64,000 nucleotides of DNA from Candidatus Thalassarchaeaceae archaeon (GCA_943841885.1 CALSZZ010000001.1:391156-455155); one strand, 5' to 3'. Positions 23,144 through 31,300 are shown, counted from the stretch's first letter. Translations and numbers: made by a program. The notes: generated by a model from the letters alone, not told the origin.

Positions 23144-23371
23144 TTATGATGGATTTTCAACCAGATAGTCTATGTATTCAATGACCTCTATTAATCTCTT
23201 ATCAGGTATTTGTTTGTATGTCTGACCAAACTTATTCTTAACGCAAATAGCTACATGAGCATATGGATTTCTTCCCTTAGGATGATAGTCGGATGGCGGA
23301 AGTTTTCCTACCAATTTATCTCCTGCCTGTTGAATATATGTCCAAATTTTCTTCACATTTTCTTCATTCAC
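23144..23371 (-). CDS. 75-aa conserved-type protein with HPKGRNPYAHV motif
   Basis: A GTG start at 23371 opens a 75-aa frame: helix (VKKIWTYIQQAGDKLVG), then LPPSDYHPKGRNPYAHVAIC, KNKFGQTYKQIPDKRLIEVIEYID. The pattern (basic loop, P-Y-A-H, short helix with FG-x-x-Y-x-x-I-P, amphipathic end helix) resembles a small domain found at the C-terminus of phage regulatory proteins and as stand-alone bacterial proteins. I recall this likeness but cannot confirm it. Possibly DNA-binding. The hydrolase gene follows 18 nt downstream in the same direction. Confidence 0.6.
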   Translation of the reverse strand: MNEENVKKIWTYIQQAGDKLVGKLPPSDYHPKGRNPYAHVAICVKNKFGQTYKQIPDKRLIEVIEYIDYLVENPS

Positions 23372-23442
23372 ATACCTTGCAAGAACACATTAAAAAAAGA
23401 TTTTTCTATAATCGTAAAGATATTGAGATAAGAAATAGATCT

Positions 23443-24036
23443 TCACTTCTTCAGAGAAGAAATAAAATTTTCTACCCTATTGAAATATTCATTTTCTAAA
23501 GTTATTAATTTTATAATTTTAGTGTTAGTTGATGGTATTTCTTCATTCCAAAGTGGCACCATAGATGACCAAACACCCTCTCCTTTGATTCGAGAATAGA
23601 GTGCTGCACCAATATGAATTGCTATGAGAATATAACTAAGGTCAGCAGAAAAACCATGTAAATCGAGTATAGAATCTTGTATTGGCCCATCAGTAATTCC
23701 TTGTGTGAACATGGCTGCAATCAATAAGCCCGTAACAGGTAGAAGGGCCAAACAGAAATACATACTTTTATGAATTATTTTTGCAATATATTTGTGAACT
23801 AAAGGTACGGGTTCGTGCGCACCTAGGAAAGTCTCGAATTGTTGCATGTAAAAATATCGCATCATAACAATAATGAGAAATAGAATTGCAAAGAATACCT
23901 CAAATATAAGTAATCTTGAATTCTCTAATTCAGATATGTCATCGATTTGTTTGAATATTCCATATACATAGAGAAGTATGAATCCCCAATGAAATACCTT
24001 GGCAGGTAATTTATGGTTACCTTCCATTCTACTCAT
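23443..24036 (-). CDS. Cytochrome b561-type membrane protein
   Basis: The 197-aa protein has four helices, with His residues placed as in the bacterial b561/Ni-hydrogenase b-type family: His16 (KVFHWGFILLYVYG), His89 (AKIIHKSMYF), His127 (LDLHGFSADLSYI) and His141 (IAIHIGAALYSRI). The ending GEGVWSSMVP is a family feature. Two b hemes would carry electrons through the membrane to or from a partner, which is not encoded next door. The start is ATG 24036; an alternative is 24027. The C-terminal 30 residues are polar and cytosolic. Confidence 0.88.
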   Translation of the reverse strand: MSRMEGNHKLPAKVFHWGFILLYVYGIFKQIDDISELENSRLLIFEVFFAILFLIIVMMRYFYMQQFETFLGAHEPVPLVHKYIAKIIHKSMYFCLALLPVTGLLIAAMFTQGITDGPIQDSILDLHGFSADLSYILIAIHIGAALYSRIKGEGVWSSMVPLWNEEIPSTNTKIIKLITLENEYFNRVENFISSLKK

Positions 24037-24089
24037 TTCTATATTCCAGTATTGTGTAATATATTAGTATTAGGATTTTATTTATTCAT

Positions 24090-24173
24090 ATGAATGTAGA
24101 AAAATATTTACTTATGGCCTTAATTCAAACAGCGATTATTTGCAGTTATTTGCTGCTTCATCTTGGTTATTAG
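24090..24173 (+). CDS. Putative 27-aa membrane microprotein
   Basis: ATG 24090 opens MNVEKYLLMALIQTAIICSY followed by LLLHLGY and a stop: one hydrophobic helix with a short polar N-terminus. It is divergent from the cytochrome b561 gene within a 206-bp gap that otherwise holds nothing recognisable. No ribosome site, so coding status is uncertain. Confidence 0.3.
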   Translation: MNVEKYLLMALIQTAIICSYLLLHLGY

Positions 24174-24242
24174 CAAATATTGCTACAATTTTAAGAAATT
24201 AAAAAAATAAATAACTAAGTGCTTAGATACTAGTGAGAAAGT

Positions 24243-24629
24243 ATGGAACTGTCAAAGGGAGAGGGTCGTAGTCAAAGTACATTTTTGATCTCAATTTTAT
24301 TTTTAATCATATTTATTCCAAATACTGCTCATGGATTATGTATCAATGCAGAAGCATGTGGAATCTTAGGAGGTACTTTGCTATCCATAGTAACCGTACC
24401 AGTATGCTTAATATTATTGATTTTTGGATTTTGGAAAAAAACTAGACAATTACTTCAAGTCTTTGCATTATTACCTGGATGTATGTCATTACTTACCGGC
24501 TATCTAATAGTTATACAAGGAAATAGATTTGATTTATTATTTATTCCTTTAATTCATATCTTAATAGCCATCTTGATGATCGGTCTTGGGCGTTTAGATA
24601 CATTAAATAAATCAAAAAATATTGATTAA
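24243..24629 (+). CDS. Small four-helix membrane protein
   Basis: The 128-aa product has hydrophobic segments at about 13-30, 41-62, 70-89 and 98-114. The first may be a signal sequence (FLISILFLIIFIPNTAHG), followed by a Cys pair (LCINAEACG). A basic loop (FWKKTRQ) between helices two and three should face the cytoplasm. The end is hydrophilic (LDTLNKSKNID). Family unknown. It stands alone between the b561 and NTF2-like genes. Confidence 0.65.
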   Translation: MELSKGEGRSQSTFLISILFLIIFIPNTAHGLCINAEACGILGGTLLSIVTVPVCLILLIFGFWKKTRQLLQVFALLPGCMSLLTGYLIVIQGNRFDLLFIPLIHILIAILMIGLGRLDTLNKSKNID

Positions 24630-24685
24630 TAGAAACCAATATGATTGAAATAAAGATAGAATTAGTAGATTGAGGAATTTAATAT

Positions 24686-25033
24686 TCAATTTCCAATTAA
24701 TTTGTAATCTTCAGAAAGCGGAGTAGCACCAGTTTCCATTGAAATTATTTGGCCATCTTTGAAACGCATGAAGGATAAGACAGCCTCAGAGTCCGAATCG
24801 TTAGTAAAGTGAACGATAGAATGTGCAATGCCTACCTCTTCATTCTCGAATAGAGTACGGTTATGTTCTGAAGTTGGTGTGTTTTCACTACCTGCAAAAC
24901 CTAAAATATCTGCCTTACTCATGGTAATACCACCAACATGTGGATTAAATACACATTCATCGTGAATAAGTTTTGCTAGTGCGTCTACATTTCCGTTGTC
25001 CCAGGCTTCGTTGTATGCTGCTATGATTGACAT
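24686..25033 (-). CDS. NTF2-like/SnoaL-type small protein
   Basis: At 115 aa it has the SnoaL layout: an opening helix AAYNEAWDNGNVDALAKLIH, then DECVFNPHVGG, a loop with TMSKADILGFAGSE, and paired strands ending VLSFMRFKDGQIISMETGATPL. This cone-shaped fold serves as an enzyme or a binding cup; no catalytic set is clear. A second NTF2-like gene (25180-25680) lies next to it in the same direction, 146 nt away. Confidence 0.75.
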   Translation of the reverse strand: MSIIAAYNEAWDNGNVDALAKLIHDECVFNPHVGGITMSKADILGFAGSENTPTSEHNRTLFENEEVGIAHSIVHFTNDSDSEAVLSFMRFKDGQIISMETGATPLSEDYKLIGN

Positions 25034-25179
25034 ATATACATCTAGACAACTTCTATTCTTAATTTAATCGGAATACTGATGTCAAAATATTTTTTATATT
25101 ATATTCTTATAATGCGATAATTATTTCTCAAAAAGTAATAAAAAATAGTATGACTTTGATATTATGAGTACAAATGAAA

Positions 25180-25680
25180 TTAGATTTCTGCGGGCATGGA
25201 AGAATGGTGCAGATGAATACGCAGTTTTCCAGAGGAGTCAACAATATATCCAAAGGAAAATTCTACTTTAACCTCATTATCTTCTGATGCTGTAAAGAAA
25301 TAGTTCCCCATGACCATAGAAGTTGTACCATTTATGATGATGTCTTCATTTTCAAAACGTACCTCTTTCCAGCCTTTGATAGCGAAGCCTTTATCCTCAG
25401 GAAATGTACTATTACCTCCAACAAAATAAGATAATGCGCCCTCGAATGTAGGGCGAAATTGCTTCTTTGAAGCAAAAGTTGGCTTGAACAAAACGGGACC
25501 AATGTCGTAGGCGTACAAAGATTCTACGTGATAACGAGCTACTTCTAAATAGTCTATTCCAGCACTTTTTGCTGCTGATATCGAAACGATACCTTTTCCC
25601 CACGCTCGCTGGGCCTTCTCTATATCCGCTACAGTCATCATTATGGTACCTACAGGCCTAAGGGATTCACGTTCTGCCAT
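25180..25680 (-). CDS. NTF2-like protein (SnoaL/CaMKII-association-like)
   Basis: From ATG 25680 (166 aa) the protein starts MAERESLRPVGTIMMTVADI; the ATG at 25704 would add eight residues. Features are an N-terminal helix pair (EKAQRAWGKGIVSISAAKSA), LYAYDIGPVLFKPTFASK, the beta-sheet with GYIVDSSGKLRIHLHHSSMP, an ending characteristic of the family often annotated as CaMKII association-domain-like. The fold is a dimeric cup, and the function (dehydratase-like or binding) is not known. Cytosolic. Confidence 0.82.
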   Translation of the reverse strand: MAERESLRPVGTIMMTVADIEKAQRAWGKGIVSISAAKSAGIDYLEVARYHVESLYAYDIGPVLFKPTFASKKQFRPTFEGALSYFVGGNSTFPEDKGFAIKGWKEVRFENEDIIINGTTSMVMGNYFFTASEDNEVKVEFSFGYIVDSSGKLRIHLHHSSMPAEI

Positions 25681-25772
25681 AATATAACCAGTTAGATTAA
25701 ACAAATTAACTTTGTCTATTCAAAATAATTAATTATAGAGAATTCTATAACCATGATATATCGGGCAAATAT

Positions 25773-25886
25773 ATGATGAGGAGTGCACTTCTAGTCAATT
25801 TCTTCATAATAATGGTAGTTTCATTATCCAAATTTACTGCTGTTCACTCGCCAACTCATTCTCGATGGTCAACAGAAGATAATTAA
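25773..25886 (+). CDS. Putative 37-aa ORF with signal-like helix and STEDN end borrowed from the repeat
   Basis: ATG 25773 opens MMRSALLVNFFIIMVVSLSK and then FTAVHSPTHSRWSTEDN, with stop TAA at 25884. The last codons lie inside the inverted repeat (which begins at 25869) and are the same codons that end the DUF3592-like gene at 39894. So this ORF joins a unique hydrophobic 5' part to a repeat-derived tail, in the same frame. It could be a chimera made by the duplication, or a short chance frame. Confidence 0.3.
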   Translation: MMRSALLVNFFIIMVVSLSKFTAVHSPTHSRWSTEDN

Positions 25887-26098
25887 TCCAATTTAGAGTT
25901 GATCTGCTTGGTAGATTACAATAATAATTCTATGCTACTAAAGGCATGAAACCCATTATTGTTATTGCTACTGATGCATATCCTCCAACAAGGAAAGTAA
26001 GTATTTGTGCTACGTTCATACCTTTACCATTGACGAGGTATTAATTAAAGAGTGTTTATTTCTGATATAATCTAATATATATCTTTGTATATCTGCAA
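25869..26098. repeat. Inverted repeat copy A (230 bp)
   Basis: The reverse complement of 39663-39911 matches this segment end to end. I find one substitution (in the AAAGAGTGTTTATTTCTGAT unit), one extra T in CTGCTTGG, and one 20-bp unit where copy B has two. Outside these limits the two loci show no similarity. It contains a 29-codon ORF (25930-26019) and the last codons of the ORF at 25773. Confidence 0.95.
25930..26019 (-). CDS. 29-aa membrane microprotein, repeat copy A
   Basis: ATG 26019 opens MNVAQILTFLVGGYASVAIT followed by IMGFMPLVA and TAG. It is one glycine-containing hydrophobic helix with almost no polar residues. AAAGGT lies directly before the ATG (short spacing), and an AT-rich TATA-like element is about 25 nt upstream, both inside the repeat. 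The identical ORF is present at 39762-39851. Because the copies are recent, identity does not prove selection. Family unknown; possibly a small membrane or toxin-like peptide, unproven. Confidence 0.45.
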   Translation of the reverse strand: MNVAQILTFLVGGYASVAITIMGFMPLVA

Positions 26099-26194
26099 TA
26101 CATGCTTAATCGGAATTATGATTGTTGTATGAAATTTACCTATCAAATTAAAAATTGGTTAATTTTATATAACAAAAAATATTGCAACATTTAT

Positions 26195-26887
26195 ATGGTT
26201 AAATATGAAATTATTGATTCTGAAGAATTGAGGATGGTTAAAGCTACATTGAATGGAGAAACAGTGCGTGCAGAGTCCGGCGCATTGCATTACATGATTG
26301 GAAATATAGAAATGAAAACCAAATCACCTAGTGTCGGGGGATTTTTAAAATCATTAGCAACAAGTGAATCCATATTCAGGCCGACATACACCGGTACTGG
26401 AGAAGTAATCTTTGGACCGCCAACATTTGGGGAATACCATATTATGGAGTTAAATGGTAATTCAATGATCTTAGATAAAGGGGCATATATCTGTTCAGAT
26501 GAGGGAATTGAAGTAGGAATTATTAGAAATAAAGGACTTAAAACAATGGCATTTGGAGGAGAAGGAATATGGCAAACATCTGTTTCAGGAACTGGAACTC
26601 TAGTATATTATTCACAGGGGCCCATCCAGGTGGTAAATTTGGTAAATGATACAATCACAGTAGATGGGAACTTTGCAGTTGCAAGAGATGCGAATTTAAA
26701 ATATGAGACAAAACTCCTTGGAAAGAGTCTTTTTTCCAAATTTGCTGGAGGAGAGGGATTTGTTAATATCATTTCAGGAACTGGTAAAGTATATCTTTCA
26801 CCTATTCCAAGTACATTTAATAATTTAGCAAGTAGAGTCATTGGAGATACAATTTCAGGACTTGTTCCATTTATAGGTAAAAATTGA
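26195..26887 (+). CDS. AIM24/TIGR00266-family protein
   Basis: ATG 26195 is chosen, giving 230 aa (MVKYEIIDSEELRMVKATLN), because a TTTTATATA box sits about 27 nt upstream; the frame runs open from 26102. The protein is nearly all beta-strand with the family's repeats: ESGALHYMIGNIEMKT, FRPTYTGTGEVIFGPP, GIWQTSVSGTGTLVYYSQG and VNIISGTGKVYLSPI. AIM24-like proteins form a tryptophan-RNA-binding-attenuator-like double-psi/jelly barrel of unknown role (named after a yeast mitochondrial protein). No signal peptide. It is the first gene inside the inverted-repeat-bounded block. Confidence 0.9.
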   Translation: MVKYEIIDSEELRMVKATLNGETVRAESGALHYMIGNIEMKTKSPSVGGFLKSLATSESIFRPTYTGTGEVIFGPPTFGEYHIMELNGNSMILDKGAYICSDEGIEVGIIRNKGLKTMAFGGEGIWQTSVSGTGTLVYYSQGPIQVVNLVNDTITVDGNFAVARDANLKYETKLLGKSLFSKFAGGEGFVNIISGTGKVYLSPIPSTFNNLASRVIGDTISGLVPFIGKN

Positions 26888-27013
26888 TTTAATATTAATA
26901 TATTTTCATAAGATTATGATGCCTATACTAGTCCATGAGCCATCATAATCATAACAATTATGATCAGGAGTTATTTGAATAATGATTAAATGAAAAAGAG
27001 ACGTGAAGAAAAT

Positions 27014-27466
27014 ATGGCTAATTTTTTTCCTACAATTCATGGAAAAAATCTCAATAAAGAAAAAGTTATAATTCCGGATAATTTTTTAGATAAAAATATC
27101 ATCATAATAGTTGCTTTTCAAAGATGGCATCAAGAACTTGTCGATAAAACTATTAAAATTTTAGAAAGTAATGGTTTGGATCTAAGTCATGACATAATTG
27201 AAATTCCTATAATTCAGAAAACCTCTTGGTTTCGACAAGTACGCTTGGATACTATTATGAGATTAGGAATTACAGATTATAATATCCGTAAACGAACTAT
27301 TACAGTTTATCTTGACAAGAAAGACTTCAGAGACAAATTAGACATTCCAGATGAAGAAACTATTCATTGGTTCTTAGTAGAACATTATTCTAAAAATATC
27401 CTTTTGAAAGGAATAGGTATTATTTCAAATGAGGAGATAAGAAAAATAATGAATAAACTATCTTAA
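27014..27466 (+). CDS. Thioredoxin-fold protein, ATP10-like, lacking catalytic Cys
   Basis: The start is ATG 27014 (150 aa) or 26990. The sequence order matches ATP10/redoxin-like folds: a short N-terminal strand with GKNLNKEKVIIPDNF, a core strand IIIIVAFQRWHQELVDKTIK with Trp-His where redoxins have CxxC, a second strand DIIEIPII, then TSWFRQVRLDTIMRLGI, ITVYLDKKDFRDKLDIPDEE and the final WFLVEHYSKNILLKGIGIIS with the cis-Pro region lost. Without cysteines it is more likely a chaperone or binding protein than an oxidoreductase. The ATP10 assignment is moderate to weak. Confidence 0.65.
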   Translation: MANFFPTIHGKNLNKEKVIIPDNFLDKNIIIIVAFQRWHQELVDKTIKILESNGLDLSHDIIEIPIIQKTSWFRQVRLDTIMRLGITDYNIRKRTITVYLDKKDFRDKLDIPDEETIHWFLVEHYSKNILLKGIGIISNEEIRKIMNKLS

Positions 27467-27495
27467 AACAAGTAAATATTTCAAATAAAATTGTA

Positions 27496-27636
27496 TTAGT
27501 TTCCACATCCACAGCCAGGAGTATCGCAAGAAGTATCAACGGTTTTTTCCACTACGGGTTTATTCTTTTTTGCCTTAGAAATTGTTGGCATCTTGAATTT
27601 TCTTTGACTCTTTTGAGTACGGGGATTCATAAACAT
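27496..27636 (-). CDS. 46-aa basic microprotein with CGCG tail
   Basis: ATG 27636 (or 27630) opens MFMNPRTQKSQRKFKMPTIS then KAKKNKPVVEKTVDTSCDTP and GCGCGN. The N-terminal 30 residues are strongly basic, and the C-terminus has four Cys in CDTPGCGCG, a plausible small metal or cluster site. It is divergent from the gene at 27733 and convergent with the thioredoxin-fold gene. The sharp split of basic arm and Cys tail is unlike random translation. No family recognised. Confidence 0.5.
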   Translation of the reverse strand: MFMNPRTQKSQRKFKMPTISKAKKNKPVVEKTVDTSCDTPGCGCGN

Positions 27637-27732
27637 CGTAGAACGATGCCCTTTTTGAACATTTTTGAATATAATATAGAAAATATTATATTAAAATATG
27701 AGTAAATAACATTATTCTATAAATCGATAAGG

Positions 27733-27975
27733 ATGATAATGGAAGGGAATAGACTAAAGGCAAATTGTAGGGGGGCCGGATTGATGACAAGTTGGATTAT
27801 GACAATGACAGAAGTTGGATTGACAAGGATAAGATTGGATGCAATATGCGCATATCAAGAAGTAGACAATGGAACAAAACTATTGGTTTATACAAAGGAT
27901 AATTCCCTATTTGAAATAGTAGAAGATATAGCCTCGACTATTTCTAAACTAGATTCTGAATTCAATATTAATTAA
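27733..27975 (+). CDS. 80-aa hypothetical protein
   Basis: ATG 27733 (or 27739) opens an 80-codon frame with two parts: a Met/Thr-rich segment (GLMTSWIMTMTEVGLTRIRLDA) and a beta-alpha end (TKLLVYTKDNSLFEIVEDIASTISK). Cys residues at about 12 and 39. The end pattern suggests a small alpha/beta domain. It overlaps the convergent coiled-coil gene by 4 bp. No family recognised. Confidence 0.5.
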   Translation: MIMEGNRLKANCRGAGLMTSWIMTMTEVGLTRIRLDAICAYQEVDNGTKLLVYTKDNSLFEIVEDIASTISKLDSEFNIN

Positions 27976-28163
27976 TTGTCCAAAAATGGATTTGACATTT
28001 TATTTTCAATTTCATCGAGTTTGATATTAACCTCGATTATTTTTTGTTTAATTATGCCTAATTCAGCCTGATTAAGAATTTTTTTTAGACTATCAGATTT
28101 TCTAATTAATGAATTAATAGTTTTTTTATCCAATTTTTGTTGGCTTGGGGAATCATCTTCCAT
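27972..28163 (-). CDS. 63-aa coiled-coil protein
   Basis: ATG 28163 opens a short, highly charged helical protein with heptad-like spacing of Leu/Ile (INSLIRKSDSLKKILNQAEL and IIKQKIIEVNIKLDEIENKM). Size and helix pair are reminiscent of small subunits such as XseB (exonuclease VII), but the match is only in shape. It is divergent from the M50 protease gene (82-nt gap), which probably has its promoter there. Confidence 0.5.
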   Translation of the reverse strand: MEDDSPSQQKLDKKTINSLIRKSDSLKKILNQAELGIIKQKIIEVNIKLDEIENKMSNPFLDN

Positions 28164-28245
28164 ACTCTTCCGAGGTAGATATCTGTAATCTTATTTGCGT
28201 TAGGTTGAGCAACGGGTTGAAGAAGGTAAATACTAACCCATATAC

Positions 28246-29799
28246 ATGGGAGAGCAAGAAAGACGTAGTAGAAGTTTACTACTTCCGTTAATTTTCTTGT
28301 TTATAACATACCAAATTAGTGATTCACTACTTGTAGTGGTAGCAATCGCTGTTTGGTATTTTGGTTTAATAATGTTAGAGGAAAATGGAATTTTAGATAA
28401 ATGGGATGCGACAAGAGTTCTTGGAATAATTTTAATGTTAAGAACTAGGCAGGGCCAAAAAATATTAGATACAGTTTCTAGGAATAGGAAATTTTGGAGA
28501 GCATATGGTGAAATTTCTATTTGGATTTGTCTATTTGTGATGGCAGGAGTCGTACTATTACTTTTGTTAAGTTTTGGAAGTAGTGTCACAAGTCCTCCAA
28601 GTGAACCAATTCCTGCTCAAGATTTGTTACTAATACCCGGTGTGACTAGTTTTGTTCCTTTCTGGTGGCCAGTTTTAGCATTAATAGTAGCCATAATAAT
28701 TCATGAATACAGTCATGGAATTCAGGCTAGAGCGCATGGAATGAAAATTAGGAGTTTTGGATTACTGCTAGTTGGCCCACTGCCCATGGGGGCTTTTGCA
28801 GAACCAGAACAAGAAGAGATGTATAGGGCTCCTCGCCGTGATAGAATGAGATTATTTGCTGCTGGACCATCAATCAATTTAATTGCTACATACATAGTCA
28901 TTATTCTTTTATCCTCAACCGCTAGTGGGTTTGTAGCAAAAAATCCAGGAGTACATGCAGTAGAAATAATTGAGGATACAGGGGCTGAAGAATCTGGACT
29001 ATTACCCTATGAAATAATCACTCATATGAATGGTTTTCCGGTATATGAATATGATACTTTTAGCAAAGAAATGGATAAGTTTTCACCTGGCGATAGAATA
29101 ATACTAACAGTACTTTCAGGACCTTGGAGTGCAGCTGATTTTGACCAAGAAACTAAGGAAGAAGAAAGAGAAATTCCCGTAACTCTTATGGATCGTCATG
29201 ATTGGTACATAGGTTTATGTGAGCAAAATGATGACTGTAATATGGAAGAAACGGAAGAATACTTGGAATCGATAGGAGTTGGGCCTGATTCTGAAATTCC
29301 TTTTCTTGGAGTTAGTGGATTAAGTGATGGATTAGTTGGAGTTGAAAGTTATGGTTCAATTTTGAATGCAGTAAGAGATAATAATATTCTTGGGGCCTTA
29401 ATAATTACTTCAATAATGCCACTTCTTATGCTAGGTGTTCCACTAGTTGGCGAGGGCCAAGTAATGAATCTAAGAGAACAAGCTATGCTTTCAGCAGGAG
29501 ATGGAGTTGTTGCATCAATTCTTGGAACATCAGGTATGATTATGCTATTTACTTTCTTATTCTGGTTAGCTTGGATTAATTTTTTACTTGGTTTTGCTAA
29601 TCTAATTCCAATGGTTCCATTCGATGGAGGGCATATTGTAAAAGATGGAGTACATTCTTCATTGGTATTATATAATAATATTTTTAATAGAGGCATTAAC
29701 CCAGTAAAAATAGAGTCTTGGGCAAATAAAATAAGTAATAATAGTAGTTTTATATTTCTAATTATTCTTATAATTCCTGTAATTATGTCATACTTATGA
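28246..29799 (+). CDS. Site-2-type intramembrane zinc protease (M50) with PDZ domain
   Basis: The 517-aa protein has several helices and the M50 zinc motif HEYSHG (His153, Glu154, His157) within a membrane segment, with the third ligand Asp in LIPMVPFDGGH (about 463-473). Between them GVHAVEIIEDTGAEESGLLP and ITHMNGFPVYEYDTFSKEM form a PDZ-like domain on the outer face. Such proteases cut membrane helices to release regulators or clear signal peptides. Start ATG 28246 directly follows a long leader-free AT region. It is convergent with signal peptidase I (stop codons abut). Confidence 0.93.
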   Translation: MGEQERRSRSLLLPLIFLFITYQISDSLLVVVAIAVWYFGLIMLEENGILDKWDATRVLGIILMLRTRQGQKILDTVSRNRKFWRAYGEISIWICLFVMAGVVLLLLLSFGSSVTSPPSEPIPAQDLLLIPGVTSFVPFWWPVLALIVAIIIHEYSHGIQARAHGMKIRSFGLLLVGPLPMGAFAEPEQEEMYRAPRRDRMRLFAAGPSINLIATYIVIILLSSTASGFVAKNPGVHAVEIIEDTGAEESGLLPYEIITHMNGFPVYEYDTFSKEMDKFSPGDRIILTVLSGPWSAADFDQETKEEEREIPVTLMDRHDWYIGLCEQNDDCNMEETEEYLESIGVGPDSEIPFLGVSGLSDGLVGVESYGSILNAVRDNNILGALIITSIMPLLMLGVPLVGEGQVMNLREQAMLSAGDGVVASILGTSGMIMLFTFLFWLAWINFLLGFANLIPMVPFDGGHIVKDGVHSSLVLYNNIFNRGINPVKIESWANKISNNSSFIFLIILIIPVIMSYL

Positions 29800-30678
29800 T
29801 TATTCTTCTTCAGATTTTAAATCTGTAATTTTCTTTCTGAATACTCCCTCGTATATCATTGGAGAACATATCACAAAAAGAATTGTAAATGATAAATTTG
29901 TCCAAGTTTCCCCAGTAACAAAATGGTGAGTGTTGGATGTAAATAGTTTGATGGAACCTATCCAAGGTATTTCAGAAGAGGCTACTCCAACTACCCATTC
30001 ATCCTTAACTGCGGTTACTGGGTTGCCCTGATCATCTTTTAGACCATTTCTACCATCTTGTCCCGTTGCTACTATTTGATCTATTTTACATCCATTACTA
30101 TTTGGATTATCACCAGTAGTCAGATACCCTGCATGATTTGGAATCCAATCTTTTATTTCTAGATTGTAAGTACCACTATGATATTCACATGGATAATTTA
30201 TTGTTAGATTAATACTTTTTACATTTTTTAAAGATGTCCCTTTCACATCCCATGTTTCCTCTCCGGGCTGGGTGTTATTTGTAACAACTTTCAGAATTGC
30301 GCGGTGGATTACCGGAGTATCGTTGCCACCATTTTTACTGTATATTATCACATCACCTTCCATGCCATGACTAGTGTATCCAAAATTTTCATTTTCCTCT
30401 TGCATTGCTTCAACAAATGTTATTATTTCTACTCTATCTGGATTCATTACTAATACTAAATCCCCGGGATCTATTGCGCCCAATGAACCATCTTCAGTAT
30501 CATGCATCATAGATCCTGATTCAACTACAACCATGGGAGGGAATTGCCCTGTTGCAATCCATAAAGAGCCTAAAATTAGTAAAACCAAACCTATTGCCAA
30601 AAACGCTTCTCGAATAAAATCATTAATCGGATTTGTATTGGATAAATCTATTTTATCAGAAGTTTTTGAAGTTGACAC
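29800..30678 (-). CDS. Signal peptidase I, archaeal/ER type (S26B)
   Basis: In this 292-aa protein the catalytic Ser is S56 in ESGSMMHDTEDGSLGAIDPG, and the partner is His125 in PVIHRAILKV. Archaeal and ER signal peptidases use His where bacteria use Lys. An N-terminal helix (about 25-43) and a C-terminal helix (WTNLSFTILFVICSPMIYEG) anchor it. An insert of about 80 residues (around CEYHSGTYNLEIKDW) enlarges the ectodomain. A GTG start at 30678 follows GGAGGAATGAG, one nt after the preceding gene's stop, so the two are coupled. It removes signal peptides after Sec export. Confidence 0.93.
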   Translation of the reverse strand: MSTSKTSDKIDLSNTNPINDFIREAFLAIGLVLLILGSLWIATGQFPPMVVVESGSMMHDTEDGSLGAIDPGDLVLVMNPDRVEIITFVEAMQEENENFGYTSHGMEGDVIIYSKNGGNDTPVIHRAILKVVTNNTQPGEETWDVKGTSLKNVKSINLTINYPCEYHSGTYNLEIKDWIPNHAGYLTTGDNPNSNGCKIDQIVATGQDGRNGLKDDQGNPVTAVKDEWVVGVASSEIPWIGSIKLFTSNTHHFVTGETWTNLSFTILFVICSPMIYEGVFRKKITDLKSEEE

Positions 30679-30679
30679 C

Positions 30680-31174
30680 TCATTCCTCCTCTTCAGATGC
30701 TCCTGATGAATTAGAGAATTTATTCTTCTTGGAAGGTAATGATTTTATAGCGAATTTCTTACCTTTTACTTTAATTCCCAACTCTTCATAAAGTCCTTTT
30801 AATCTAGCCCTATATTTACTTCCCAGTAAATCTGCCGCATTTTCTGCCTCTTTTCTTCTCTTAAGTACTTCTGACCTCGAATCTAGATTCAAAATATCTT
30901 GTAAATTTTGTCTTTGATTTAAGAAATATAGAAATTCTGGTAGGACATAAAATGAAATAATAATTGATATAATGAGGCCCAACCAATGATGTGGCACTAG
31001 GTGATCTCTATCGGGGTCAGTTGTTCCCTCAAGAATAAATAGAAATGCCATTGTCCAAAGGAATGTCGCAATTGATATTATAGAAATTATTCCTATGATT
31101 TGAAAGTGATTTTCGTTCTGTGAATTCCACCATTTTCTGAGTGGGCCAACTTGATTTTTTCTTGGGCGTGCCAT
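30680..31174 (-). CDS. Two-helix membrane protein upstream of signal peptidase
   Basis: From ATG 31174 (164 aa) the protein starts MARPRKNQVGPLRKWWNSQN, so a basic N-terminus faces the cytosol. Two helices follow (about 28-50 and 68-88), then a long charged helix (LDSRSEVLKRRKEAENAADL) and an acidic end (ASEEEE). The longer frame from 31219 is less likely. It may bind a cytosolic partner through the coiled-coil tail. Coupling to signal peptidase I hints at a secretion role. No family recognised. Confidence 0.7.
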   Translation of the reverse strand: MARPRKNQVGPLRKWWNSQNENHFQIIGIISIISIATFLWTMAFLFILEGTTDPDRDHLVPHHWLGLIISIIISFYVLPEFLYFLNQRQNLQDILNLDSRSEVLKRRKEAENAADLLGSKYRARLKGLYEELGIKVKGKKFAIKSLPSKKNKFSNSSGASEEEE

Positions 31175-31300
31175 GATAATCAACATGCCGAATGAATAAC
31201 TAGAGATAGTTCCTTTCATAATAAGTTCATATAAAATTAATCTTTAATATAGAAAATTATTGAACATAGGGTTTTCTTATTAGCCCTTAGAGGAGTAGTT

